Positions 8,483 to 16,434 of a stretch of 64,000 nt of DNA are shown one piece after another. The notes under the pieces are model-generated. The model was not told the DNA's origin, did no database searches, and saw only the letters and a list, made by a program, of their open reading frames with translations. Source of the stretch: Paenibacillus silagei (lineage in GTDB: Bacteria; Bacillota; Bacilli; Paenibacillales; Paenibacillaceae); the NCBI RefSeq assembly GCF_017874735.1, contig NZ_JAGGLV010000003.1, positions 62,001-126,000 of the forward strand, given 5' to 3'. The position numbers and the translations under genes were made by a program. Within the stretch, counting starts at the first letter, position 1; every line of letters begins with the position of its first letter.

Positions 8483-8601
8483 TCAAGTTCAAACCTTGAG
8501 TACGGGACCGGACTTGCCCGCATTCCATTACCATGTATATAATATCAATATGTTATTAACAACCGAATCCTATTAATCGATTCAAGACAAGGAGAATATC
8601 C

Positions 8602-9507
8602 ATGCCAAATCAACCCGTAACCGACTCTAACGGCTTGAACGAGGAGCAATTCCTGCAGAATTATAATGCGGGCAACTACGAACGTCCGTCTGTCACCGTC
8701 GATATGCTGATTTTCACCGTGATGGAGCGGGAGCAGAATAACTACCGCAAGCTGGCGGAGAAGTCCTTACAGCTCTTGCTGATTCAGCGTGGGGAGCATC
8801 CTTTTCTGGGACAGTGGGCCTTGCCGGGAGGATTCGTAGGGATCAGTGAGAGCGTAGAGGAAGCAGCCCGCCGGGAGCTGTACAGCGAGACTAATATTGA
8901 TAATATCTACATGGAGCAGCTGTATACCTGGGGCGAGGTAGACCGTGATCCGCGGATGAGGGTGATCAGCTGCTCCTACATGGCGCTCGTGGACCGCAAG
9001 GCTCTGGACGTACAGGCAGGGGATGATGCAGCCGCAGCTGCCTGGTTCGATGTCTCGTACCACATTCTGGAGACCCGCCGCGAGGTGCTGGAGCAGGACG
9101 TCCGTCAGGAGACACTGGTGGAGATTATACTGGAGAGTGAGCAGGAGAAGCTAAGCGGGGTGGTCAAGCTTACCGAGACTATTCAAGGGCATGTCCGACA
9201 GGTCAGCCGTGAGATCGTGCGCAGCGCGGGGTTTTCTTTTGACCATCTGCTCATGGTGCAGTATGCCATCGAACGTCTGCGCGGCAAGGTGGAATATACC
9301 GATATTATCTTCAATCTCATGCCGCCGTTGTTCACCTTGTCCGAGCTGCAGCGCGTGTATGAGATCATCCTCGGCAAAGAGCTGCTCGCCGCCGCCTTCC
9401 GCCGCAAAATCGCCGAGCGGGTCATCGAGACGGATCAGAGCACCCGGGATGCCGGACACCGTCCCTCGAAGCTGTACCGGTATAACCGGGAATGGAATTT
9501 ATTTTGA
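8602..9507 (+). CDS. NUDIX hydrolase with C-terminal winged-helix-like region (NrtR-like)
   Basis: 301 residues. The NUDIX fold occupies about residues 30-165, with the box GGFVGISESVEEAARREL followed by YSETNI. The remaining ~130 residues contain PPLFTLSELQRVYEIILGKEL and RRKIAER, the typical tail of NrtR-type and related ADP-ribose-binding NUDIX proteins, where it folds as a winged helix. It could be an ADP-ribose pyrophosphatase or an NAD-metabolism regulator. No NAD gene is adjacent, so the role is open. ATG follows AAGGAGAA by about 8 bp. Confidence 0.88.
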   Translation: MPNQPVTDSNGLNEEQFLQNYNAGNYERPSVTVDMLIFTVMEREQNNYRKLAEKSLQLLLIQRGEHPFLGQWALPGGFVGISESVEEAARRELYSETNIDNIYMEQLYTWGEVDRDPRMRVISCSYMALVDRKALDVQAGDDAAAAAWFDVSYHILETRREVLEQDVRQETLVEIILESEQEKLSGVVKLTETIQGHVRQVSREIVRSAGFSFDHLLMVQYAIERLRGKVEYTDIIFNLMPPLFTLSELQRVYEIILGKELLAAAFRRKIAERVIETDQSTRDAGHRPSKLYRYNREWNLF

Positions 9508-9627
9508 GAATGCCCTTCTGTCCGGCAACGCTGCCTTGTGATGTTCTTAATAGAACTTTCATAGGGAAAAGCAGACAATTAGTTATATTTTGACTATTGT
9601 GTTTATGGCAAAGGACAGGGTGAGCCT

Positions 9628-10041
9628 ATGATTAGCTGGAAGGATTCGTATGATATCGGAGTAGAAAAGATTGATTGTCAGCACAGGCAGCTGCTGGTGA
9701 AGCTGAACGACTTTTTTGACGCTTGCAGCAACCAGCAGGGCAAAGAAAAGATCGAAGAGACGCTGAGGTTCCTCAAGGATTACACCGTGGAGCATTTCGG
9801 CAGTGAAGAGCAGTTAATGAAGGACATCGACTTCCCGGAGCTGACGGAGCATCAGAAGACACACGCTGAATTCGTGCAGACGGTGTTGGAACTGGAGGAG
9901 ACGATCAAGACCAAGGGCGTATCCGTATTATCCACGATCAAGCTGAACCGGACGCTGACGGATTGGCTGATCAATCACATTCACAAATGCGACAAGCTAA
10001 TCGGTGGATGCATCGCTGCCAAAGGAAACCGGGCGGGCTAA
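9628..10041 (+). CDS. Bacteriohemerythrin
   Basis: 137 residues, a single-domain four-helix bundle that binds O2 at a di-iron site. The ligand pattern is present: His in DCQHRQL near 21, His and Glu in VEHFGSEEQ, two His in EHQKTHAEF, and His and Asp in INHIHKCDK. Family roles are oxygen storage, sensing or delivery; here it stands alone. ATG follows GACAGGGTGAG. A terminator lies 20 bp after the stop. Confidence 0.94.
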   Translation: MISWKDSYDIGVEKIDCQHRQLLVKLNDFFDACSNQQGKEKIEETLRFLKDYTVEHFGSEEQLMKDIDFPELTEHQKTHAEFVQTVLELEETIKTKGVSVLSTIKLNRTLTDWLINHIHKCDKLIGGCIAAKGNRAG

Positions 10042-10060
10042 CTGAATGATCGGGAACAAG

Positions 10061-10088
10061 GAAATGCTGTAAGGCATTTCTTTTTTTA
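10061..10088 (+). terminator. Terminator after hemerythrin
   Basis: GAAATGC/GCATTTC stem followed by seven Ts. Confidence 0.85.
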
Positions 10089-10117
10089 TATTAGCTGCTT
10101 GGACCGGATGCGCCGCG

Positions 10118-10305
10118 TAAGCCGAATGTAATCGAAAAACCGATCATAATTGGACTGTAAGCTCTACGTAAGCCGAATGTAATCGAAAAACCGATCATAA
10201 TTGGACTGTAAGCTCTACGTAGGCCAAATGTAATCGAAAAACCGATCACAATTGAACTGGGAGCTCCGAGTAAGCCGAATGTAATCGAAAAACCGATCAC
10301 ATTTC
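10118..10305. repeat. Tandem 51-bp repeat array A (about 3.7 units)
   Basis: Unit starts are at 10118, 10169, 10220 and 10271, exactly 51 bp apart. Each unit holds a small hairpin (GTAATCG, a poly-A loop, CGATCA). Units 1 and 2 are nearly identical; units 3 and 4 have drifted. Because 51 is divisible by three, the minus strand stays open for 79 codons, but that frame is only the repeat translated. It shares the core AATGTA..GAAAA..AT with the arrays at 21.7, 35.5 and 56.7 kb. Confidence 0.9.
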
Positions 10306-10391
10306 TATAAGAGTTACCAAAATACTTCAATGAACCCTATTGCCTGTTGATATTATCATAGTATTCATTGTGTTTAAGGGGGAGGATCATC

Positions 10392-11057
10392 ATGGATTGC
10401 CTGGGGTGTAGAATTGCGAACGGGCTTGAGCCTGACCTGAATATCGTCTATGAGAATGAATATATCACCTGTGTACTCGATATCGAGCCCTTCAATGAAG
10501 GCCATACCCTGATTCTGCCGAAAAAGCACTATTGGGACGTCGATGAGATGGATGCGAAGACTGCACATACTGTTATGGAGGCTTCACAAAAGCTCTCCGC
10601 CCTGCTCAAACGTCTGTACCGGCCGGACGGGATCAGAATTATTGCTGACGGCGGTAAATTCAACGATCTGACCCACTATCACATGCATGTGCTTCCCCGG
10701 TACGAGGGGGACGGGCTACTGTGGGGAGAACCGCTGCACCCGGACGGAGCAGGGGAACGGCTGGGCGAGACCAGACGGAGAATGGTCGAAGAATTGGCTG
10801 AGAAAGAACCGATGCTGAAAAAGGCGATGGACACCCTGGAGTTTCTAAGTCAGGATGCGGCAGCGCGAATGGCTTATGATGCCCGGATGAAGGCGCTGAG
10901 CGATGAACATTCCCGTATTGAAAGTGCCGAAGAAAAGGGTAGATCGGAGACGAGTAAAGAAATTGCCATTAAACTTCTGGAGCGCGGCATAGACCTGCAA
11001 ACCATTTCCGAAGCCACCGGCTTATTGCTTGAAGAAATTAAGGAACTGAGACAATAA
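10392..11057 (+). CDS. HIT-family hydrolase with C-terminal Rpn-like tail
   Basis: 221 residues. The first ~110 form a histidine-triad nucleotide-binding domain: CLGCRIANG at the start, EGHTLILPKKHYWDV in the middle and the triad HYHMHVLPR. Such enzymes hydrolyse AMP-linked or similar nucleotides. The last ~45 residues read EKGRSETSKEIAIKLLERGI, then DLQTISEATGLLLEEIKEL. That resembles the helical tail of Rpn/PD-(D/E)XK transposase-like nucleases and is not normal for HIT proteins. ATG 10392 is chosen because GGGGGAGG lies 7 bp upstream; an earlier in-frame start at 10368 lacks one. Confidence 0.88.
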   Translation: MDCLGCRIANGLEPDLNIVYENEYITCVLDIEPFNEGHTLILPKKHYWDVDEMDAKTAHTVMEASQKLSALLKRLYRPDGIRIIADGGKFNDLTHYHMHVLPRYEGDGLLWGEPLHPDGAGERLGETRRRMVEELAEKEPMLKKAMDTLEFLSQDAAARMAYDARMKALSDEHSRIESAEEKGRSETSKEIAIKLLERGIDLQTISEATGLLLEEIKELRQ

Positions 11058-11079
11058 GCGAAAGCACACATTCCTTTAA

Positions 11080-11108
11080 CGGCAGCCGCAGGGCTGTCTT
11101 TCTTTTTT
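11080..11108 (+). terminator. Terminator after HIT gene
   Basis: GGCAGCC-GCAG-GGCTGTC stem followed by TTTCTTTTTT. Confidence 0.8.
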
Positions 11109-11225
11109 GTCCAAGGGGAACTCAGGTTTATCACAGGTTGGCGGCACAGTTTATACTCGGTGAATACTTTGTGTTATGATTTGGAGTAGATAGGATAGAA
11201 ACTTACTTTAAGGGAGTGGGATTAA

Positions 11226-12422
11226 GTGAAAAACATGCGGATGCTGGCCGGGGCAGCGGTCATGGTGCTGGTGCTTGGACTGGTGAATGTCTACATTGGA
11301 TGGCATCTGTCCGTATTGCTCCAGGCATGGCTGCCGGGGATGAATACTGCTGCGTACTGGACTGTCTTTCTTGTCATTTCCTTCTCTTATATGATTGGCC
11401 GGGTGCCGCTGCCGCAGGCGCTGAGACCGGTAGGCAGGTTGTTCAAGGTGATTGGCTCTTATTATCTGGCTTGTATGGAGTTCGCCGTGATCATGCTGCC
11501 GCTGACCGATCTGCTCTATGGTGTGCTGGCGCTCGCAGGCGTGGGACTCTCCGCATTCGTAACGGAAGCCGGGACTACAGTGCTGGTATTGCTCGCTGTC
11601 TTCCTGGTCTGGGGATCGCGCAATGCCTGGAGTACTGTGGTGCGGACCCACCGGCTTAAGGTGGAAAAATCCATCGGAACCAGCGTTCCGCTGACGGTAG
11701 CAGTAGCCTCCGACCTCCATCTGGGCAACATTGTCGGCAACCGCCATCTACGAAGAATGGTCATGGAGATGAACGCGATGAACCCGGATATCATTCTGCT
11801 GGCCGGGGATGTGCTGGATGACAGCATTGAGCCTTTTCTCCGCAATGGGATGGAGCAGCAGCTGAAGCAGCTGAAGGCACGTTATGGAGTCTACGCCGTG
11901 CTGGGGAATCACGAATACTACGGCGGCTCGATTGCGCAGTATACGGAGGTTATGCGGAGTGTCGGCATTCAGGTGTTACAGGATGAAGTGGTGGAGACGT
12001 CGGGAGTCTACGTGGTCGGGCGCAAAGACAAGACTGCCGAGCACATGGAGGGTGGACGGCTCAGCGTGGAGACTCTTCTACATGGAGTGGACCGCAGCAA
12101 GCCGATCCTGATGATGGATCATCAGCCGACTGGCTTCGGGATCGCTTCGGAGGCTGGAGTGGATGTGCTGCTGTCTGGACATACCCACCGGGGGCAGATT
12201 GCACCGAATCACTGGATTACCCGGCGGCTGTTCGAACTGGATTGGGGCTACCTGCTCAAAAACAAGCTGCATGTCATTGTCTCCTCCGGCTACGGAACCT
12301 GGGGACCGCCGATCCGGCTGGCCAGCCGCTCGGAGCTGATTAAGCTGGAACTTGTGCTGGATGGCAGCATGAGCTTTGGTGCAGACAAGGTGTCACCTGC
12401 GGCTAAGCCTGTTTTGATCTAA
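11226..12422 (+). CDS. Membrane-anchored metallophosphoesterase
   Basis: 398 residues. The first ~145 contain four predicted membrane helices, and a calcineurin-like phosphoesterase domain follows. Metal-binding motifs are in order: SDLHLG, LLAGDVLDD, LGNHEYYGG, MMDHQP and SGHTHRGQ. This is the YkuE-like layout, a membrane-tethered phosphodiesterase; the substrate is not known from sequence. GTG-rich context, but the start is taken as GTG 11226 (MKNMRML) after GGGAGTGGG. It is monocistronic with a terminator. Confidence 0.9.
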   Translation: MKNMRMLAGAAVMVLVLGLVNVYIGWHLSVLLQAWLPGMNTAAYWTVFLVISFSYMIGRVPLPQALRPVGRLFKVIGSYYLACMEFAVIMLPLTDLLYGVLALAGVGLSAFVTEAGTTVLVLLAVFLVWGSRNAWSTVVRTHRLKVEKSIGTSVPLTVAVASDLHLGNIVGNRHLRRMVMEMNAMNPDIILLAGDVLDDSIEPFLRNGMEQQLKQLKARYGVYAVLGNHEYYGGSIAQYTEVMRSVGIQVLQDEVVETSGVYVVGRKDKTAEHMEGGRLSVETLLHGVDRSKPILMMDHQPTGFGIASEAGVDVLLSGHTHRGQIAPNHWITRRLFELDWGYLLKNKLHVIVSSGYGTWGPPIRLASRSELIKLELVLDGSMSFGADKVSPAAKPVLI

Positions 12423-12448
12423 CGGAAACCTGCATGTGGCAGGATTGA

Positions 12449-12487
12449 ACCCTCTACCTTCCTTAGGGAAGATAGGGGGTTTTTTTC
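12449..12487 (+). terminator. Terminator after metallophosphoesterase
   Basis: CCCTCTACCTTCC pairs imperfectly with GGAAGATAGGGGG around TTAG, followed by seven Ts. Confidence 0.85.
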
Positions 12488-12515
12488 GGGTTATGGAGGA
12501 GTTATTCATTTTCTT

Positions 12516-12544
12516 TTGACATTCCTGCCGGAATCCGCTAATCT
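12516..12544 (+). promoter_or_regulatory. Promoter of marR gene
   Basis: A consensus TTGACA and a weaker TAATCT are separated by 17 bp, 50 bp before the marR start. Confidence 0.65.
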
Positions 12545-12555
12545 ATCTGTAGAAA

Positions 12556-12573
12556 TAGTTAAGCTATTAACTA
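12556..12573. promoter_or_regulatory. Likely MarR operator palindrome
   Basis: TAGTTAA-GCTA-TTAACTA is a perfect 7+4+7 palindrome lying just downstream of the -10 box and 21 bp before the marR start. The position and size suit autoregulation by the encoded dimer. Confidence 0.65.
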
Positions 12574-12593
12574 AATGGAGTTGACGACTGCTA

Positions 12594-13040
12594 ATGGATG
12601 ATTTGCAAAAGATTGTGCTTGAGCTGCCGCTTGAAAATGAGGTTTTTTTCGCCTTGGTGGGAGCGACAGCGGGCACTGTGGCCGTCTCCGAGAAATACTG
12701 GCAGGTACAGGGGCTGAACGGGGCAAGAATCCGCGTACTGGTTGAGATTGCAAAGCACGGGGGATCGATTCTGCCCTCACTGCTTGCTGAGCGAATCGCG
12801 GTAACCAAAGCCAACATCAGCCTGCTGTTGACTCCGCTGGAGAAGGATGGCTATATTACACGGGCGGCTCACGCACAGGATGGCCGTAAGACAGTCATTT
12901 CGCTGACCGGAGCAGGTAAGCGCCTGCTGCTGGAGCAGCTGCCGGGGAACCGGAAAGCCGTTGCGGCGGTAATGAACCGGCTGGATGAGCCGGAGCTGCA
13001 GCTGCTGCTGGAGCTGCTGAATAAGCTGAGCAGAGGATAG
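12594..13040 (+). CDS. MarR-family transcriptional regulator
   Basis: 148 residues. The winged-helix core runs from about 35 to 115: LLAERIAVTKANISLLLTPLEKDGYITR is helix-turn-helix plus recognition helix, and AQDGRKTVISLTGAGKRLL is the wing with the usual D-x-R. The ATG start is weakly placed (GGAG 13 bp upstream), but an in-frame stop precedes it. The NmrA-like reductase gene starts about 125 bp later and is the most likely target besides marR itself. Confidence 0.9.
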   Translation: MDDLQKIVLELPLENEVFFALVGATAGTVAVSEKYWQVQGLNGARIRVLVEIAKHGGSILPSLLAERIAVTKANISLLLTPLEKDGYITRAAHAQDGRKTVISLTGAGKRLLLEQLPGNRKAVAAVMNRLDEPELQLLLELLNKLSRG

Positions 13041-13164
13041 AAGGTGTGGAATGTTCAGCATACCGGGAGGCTGCCCGCAGACAGAGATTATATATAGCAG
13101 CTGGAATATGACGGTGGGATATGTAAAGAAATCTGATTCCAATAAGGAAAGGATGTTATCGCCT

Positions 13165-13983
13165 ATGACGACAATATTGATTACGGGAGCAAACGGGCAA
13201 CTGGGAAGTCTAATTCTGGAGAATCTGCGTAGCCGCATCCCTGTAGGGCAGATCATTGCCGGAGTAAGAAGTGTTGAGCAAGCTACTTTTATCCGGGAGC
13301 AGGAAATTGAAGTCCGCAAGGTGGATTATGATCTGCCGGAAACACTGAATGAAGCTTTTCGCGGGATTTCCCGGCTCCTGCTGATCTCCAGCTCGCATAC
13401 GGATGACAATGTTCGTCTGTCCCAGCATAGGCGGGTGATTGATGCGGCCAAACGAAGCGGTGTGAGGCATATCCTCTATACGGGTTTTGCCTTCTCACAA
13501 CGGACAACAGATCAGAGCAAGCCGGATAATGTGCACACACTCACGGAACAGGCGATTATAGAGTCCGGGCTGGAATATACCTTTTTGCGCAATGCCCTTT
13601 ATATTGATTTCGTTGGAGTGCTGGGGCTGAAGGAAGCAATCTCCAGCGGAGAGCTGGTGACGGCACCGGGAGAATGGAAGTTTAACTCGGTAGGCCGACG
13701 GGATCTTGCATTGGCTGCTGCTGCTGTGCTGGCCGAAGAGGGAGCAGGCAACCGGATCTATGAATTGACCGCTCCGCAGACCTGGGATTTTGGTGATCTG
13801 GCCGAAGTTCTGACAGAGGTTGCCGGCAAGCCGGTGGTGCACCGTCAGGATGACGGAATTCAGCACTGGATCTATGCTTTTATGAGCAAGCTGGATACGG
13901 CTTCCACCTCCGGGGATTTGGAGCGGCTTATGGGCAGACCGGTCACCCCCTTGCGGGACAGCATTCTGCTTTTTATAGTGTAG
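13165..13983 (+). CDS. NmrA-like NAD(P)-binding oxidoreductase (atypical SDR)
   Basis: 272 residues beginning MTTILITGANGQLGS, the dinucleotide-binding loop of NmrA/QOR2-type proteins. LYTGFAFSQRTTDQSK and the segment ENALYIDF-like FLRNALYIDF follow the family pattern for YtfG/QorB-type quinone reductases or redox sensors. Start choice: ATG 13165 fits the family N-terminus, ATG 13153 is equally possible by ribosome site (AAGGAAAGG at 13144-13152), and the open frame back to 13051 is probably untranslated. It probably belongs with the MarR regulator just upstream. Confidence 0.85.
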   Translation: MTTILITGANGQLGSLILENLRSRIPVGQIIAGVRSVEQATFIREQEIEVRKVDYDLPETLNEAFRGISRLLLISSSHTDDNVRLSQHRRVIDAAKRSGVRHILYTGFAFSQRTTDQSKPDNVHTLTEQAIIESGLEYTFLRNALYIDFVGVLGLKEAISSGELVTAPGEWKFNSVGRRDLALAAAAVLAEEGAGNRIYELTAPQTWDFGDLAEVLTEVAGKPVVHRQDDGIQHWIYAFMSKLDTASTSGDLERLMGRPVTPLRDSILLFIV

Positions 13984-14092
13984 GACGTACTGACCTAAGT
14001 GAGCTTGTTGGTTTGGAGTCCTATTGTTTTGAGCAGGGTTTGTTGCTAGTATGATGACATTGATCAGGCAAGCCGGAGGGAGCGTATGTAAG

Positions 14093-14770
14093 TTGAAAAA
14101 GATACTGGTAGCCGATGATGATGTTCATATCCGCACGCTGCTGCGGCATGTTCTTACCAGAGAAGGATATCAAGCGATAGAAGCCGGAGACGGGCTGGAA
14201 GCGGCGGCACGCATGAAGGAGCAGACGGTTGATCTGGCGGTGGTGGATGTGATGATGCCGCATATGGACGGATTGGAGCTGTGTGCATACATAAGGGAGA
14301 ACTATGACATTCCCGTCATTCTGCTGACGGCCCGTCAGCAGCTCAGCGATAAGGAGCAGGGGTATCTGCACGGGACGGATGATTATGTGACCAAGCCTTT
14401 TGAACCGGAGGAGCTGATCTTTCGTATCAAGGCCTTGTTCCGCCGTTATTCCATCGCTTCAGATGACCGGATTCGCCTGAATTCGCTGGTGATCGACCGT
14501 AAGAATTACGAGATCAGTGACGGGACAGAGGTGCTGTTGCTGCCGGTGAAGGAATTCGAACTGCTGGCCCAACTGGCCCAATATCCGGGACGCCTGTTCA
14601 CGCGCGGTGAGCTGATTGAGCTGGTCTGGGGGGCGGATTACGAAGGGGACGAGCGGACGGTGGATGTGCATATCAAGCGCCTGCGTCAGCGGTTCAGCGA
14701 ATATCAGAATGATTTTACCATCCGCACGGTCCGGGGAATTGGCTACAAAGTGGACATGGTGAACTCATGA
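14093..14770 (+). CDS. Two-component response regulator, OmpR/PhoB family
   Basis: About 225 residues. The receiver domain has DDD near the N-terminus, the phospho-acceptor Asp in VVDVMMPHMDG and the switch Lys in YVTKPFEPEE. The C-terminal winged helix ends VRGIGYKVD. The start is uncertain: TTG 14093 gives the standard KKILVADDD beginning with GGAGGG 12 bp upstream, while ATG 14051 or 14054 would add a non-conserved extension. The stop overlaps the kinase start by four bases (ATGA at 14767), so the pair is coupled. Confidence 0.92.
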   Translation: MKKILVADDDVHIRTLLRHVLTREGYQAIEAGDGLEAAARMKEQTVDLAVVDVMMPHMDGLELCAYIRENYDIPVILLTARQQLSDKEQGYLHGTDDYVTKPFEPEELIFRIKALFRRYSIASDDRIRLNSLVIDRKNYEISDGTEVLLLPVKEFELLAQLAQYPGRLFTRGELIELVWGADYEGDERTVDVHIKRLRQRFSEYQNDFTIRTVRGIGYKVDMVNS

Positions 14771-16158
14771 GATCGCTCTATGTACGGATGAGTATTATCT
14801 TCTGCTCGGTGATTATGATCAGCAGCGTGCTGGGATTTCTGGTCTCCAACCTGTATTACCAATCCCAGGTCAAGCCGAAGAATGATGCTAAGCTGACCCG
14901 GATGGCCATAGGTTTGCAGCAGTTCATTGAGGATCACCCGGATGCTGTGGAAGAATATCTCCTGAGTACGGCTTCCCTGGGGTACAAAATGTATCTGGTC
15001 AATGCCGATGGAGAGGAACGCTTCTACGGCCTGCCTTTCCGCAAAAATGACCTCAAGCAGGAAGCGCTGCGCAGTGTGCTGGCCGGGGAGATTTACCATG
15101 GGGTGGGTAATTTCCCCGGCCAGCTGTTCGTGACAGGGTTCTTCGATAACCAGCTCAGCAATTCCATTGGGGTGCCAGTCCATATTAACGGGGAGACCTA
15201 TGCCTTGTTCATGCGTCCGGATGCCCAGGTGCAGTTCGGGGAGCTGCGGATCTTTTTTGTCGTGATTATCGGGGTCATTATTCTGCTAAGCCTGTGGTTC
15301 ATGCTGATTACTGTATTTCATGTGGTGCGACCGATCACCCGGTTAACCGAGGCCACGCTCCTAATCTCCAAAGGGCGCTACGACATTAAGCTCTACACCG
15401 CACGCCGCGACGAGATCGGCCAACTGGCTTCCCACTTCATGACGATGAGCCGTGAGCTGGAACGCACAAACCGGGCAAGACAGGAGTTTGTCGCCAATGT
15501 CTCGCATGAGATTGAGTCGCCGCTAACCTCTATTCAGGGCTTCGCCCATGCGCTCCAGGACGGTACTCTGCCGGAAGCCCAGCGTCTGGAGTATCTGTCC
15601 ATTATCGGGGATGAGAGCCGGCGGTTGTCCATGCTCAGTACACAACTGCTCACCTTGTCTTCGCTGGATTATGACGAGCATGCTCTGCAAAAAAGAAGCT
15701 TCGATCTGCGCGCCCAGCTGCGGCAGGTGATTCAGATTATGGAGTGGCATCTTACGGAGAAGGAGCTGGCGGTACGGCTGCATGCCGGAGAAATCCGGCT
15801 TACGGGCGATTCCAATCTGCTCTATCAGGTGTGGATGAATCTGGTGACGAATGCGATCAAATACACCCCGGCGGGCGGGACCCTCAGTATCGCAGCCCAT
15901 GTGGAGGGCCAGCAATGTATTGTGACAGTGACCGACAACGGGGCGGGTATTCCGGCGGAGCAGCTGCCGATGATCTTCGACCGGTTCTACAAGGTGGATC
16001 AGTCGCGATCCCGTGAGCCAGGCAGCAGCGGGCTGGGGCTGGCCATTGCCCAAAAGATCGTCCAGGCGCATGGCGGAACCATCGAGGTGACGAGCACAGT
16101 AGGAGAAGGAACTACGTTCACAGTCACTCTGCCCTGCCACCCTAACGATATAGATTGA
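14767..16158 (+). CDS. HAMP sensor histidine kinase
   Basis: 463 residues. One transmembrane helix (about 8-28), an extracytoplasmic sensor of about 130 residues, a second helix (about 160-182), HAMP, then the dimerisation/phosphorylation box FVANVSHEIESPLTSIQG with the acceptor His. The ATPase motifs NLVTNAIKY (N box), DNGAGIP (G1) and GSSGLGLAI (G2) are all present. It phosphorylates the upstream regulator. The ABC permease/ATPase pair 276 bp downstream is a likely target, with a structured repeat lying between. Confidence 0.93.
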   Translation: MRSLYVRMSIIFCSVIMISSVLGFLVSNLYYQSQVKPKNDAKLTRMAIGLQQFIEDHPDAVEEYLLSTASLGYKMYLVNADGEERFYGLPFRKNDLKQEALRSVLAGEIYHGVGNFPGQLFVTGFFDNQLSNSIGVPVHINGETYALFMRPDAQVQFGELRIFFVVIIGVIILLSLWFMLITVFHVVRPITRLTEATLLISKGRYDIKLYTARRDEIGQLASHFMTMSRELERTNRARQEFVANVSHEIESPLTSIQGFAHALQDGTLPEAQRLEYLSIIGDESRRLSMLSTQLLTLSSLDYDEHALQKRSFDLRAQLRQVIQIMEWHLTEKELAVRLHAGEIRLTGDSNLLYQVWMNLVTNAIKYTPAGGTLSIAAHVEGQQCIVTVTDNGAGIPAEQLPMIFDRFYKVDQSRSREPGSSGLGLAIAQKIVQAHGGTIEVTSTVGEGTTFTVTLPCHPNDID

Positions 16159-16180
16159 TTAGTCCTTCATAAAATAGATG

Positions 16181-16313
16181 AAAGCAACGGAGGGGAATTT
16201 GGAACTGGAGGAGCGGTAGCGACCGCCTTTGTATTTGGATTTCTACCGCGAAGAGCGGTTTAATCAGGAAATTCAAATACAACAGCGGCCGGAAGTCCAA
16301 TATTCACCGCAGT
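16181..16313 (+). repeat. Interspersed structured element, copy 2 (candidate RNA)
   Basis: Second copy of the element at 8333 and 62411, starting 23 bp after the kinase stop and ending 121 bp before the ABC permease start. Hairpins: GCGGT-AGCG-ACCGC; ACCGC-GAAGA-GCGGT nested in a long stem of GTATTTG..ATTT with AAAT..CAAATAC. Compared with copy 3 the long stem has changed on both arms (GTATTTG/CAAATAC here, AGGTTTG/CAAACCT there), preserving pairing. Confidence 0.75.
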
Positions 16314-16434
16314 TGCGCCTGCCATCTGTTTTTGGAAGCGGCTATGTTCAATCTATAGAGTGTAATTCTCTATTCATACTCCGTTCATCTTCACTCTCTA
16401 AACTGTGGATATACAGATTAGAAGGAGTGGTTAT

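Noticed and set aside
10091..10330. 79-codon minus-strand frame with repeated peptide units
   Set aside because: It is the translation of tandem array A. The 51-bp period keeps the frame open, and there is no ribosome site or independent support.
16159..16434. Rho-independent terminator made by the structured element after the histidine kinase gene
   Set aside because: The hairpins have no T run after them, and their conservation extends well beyond one stem.
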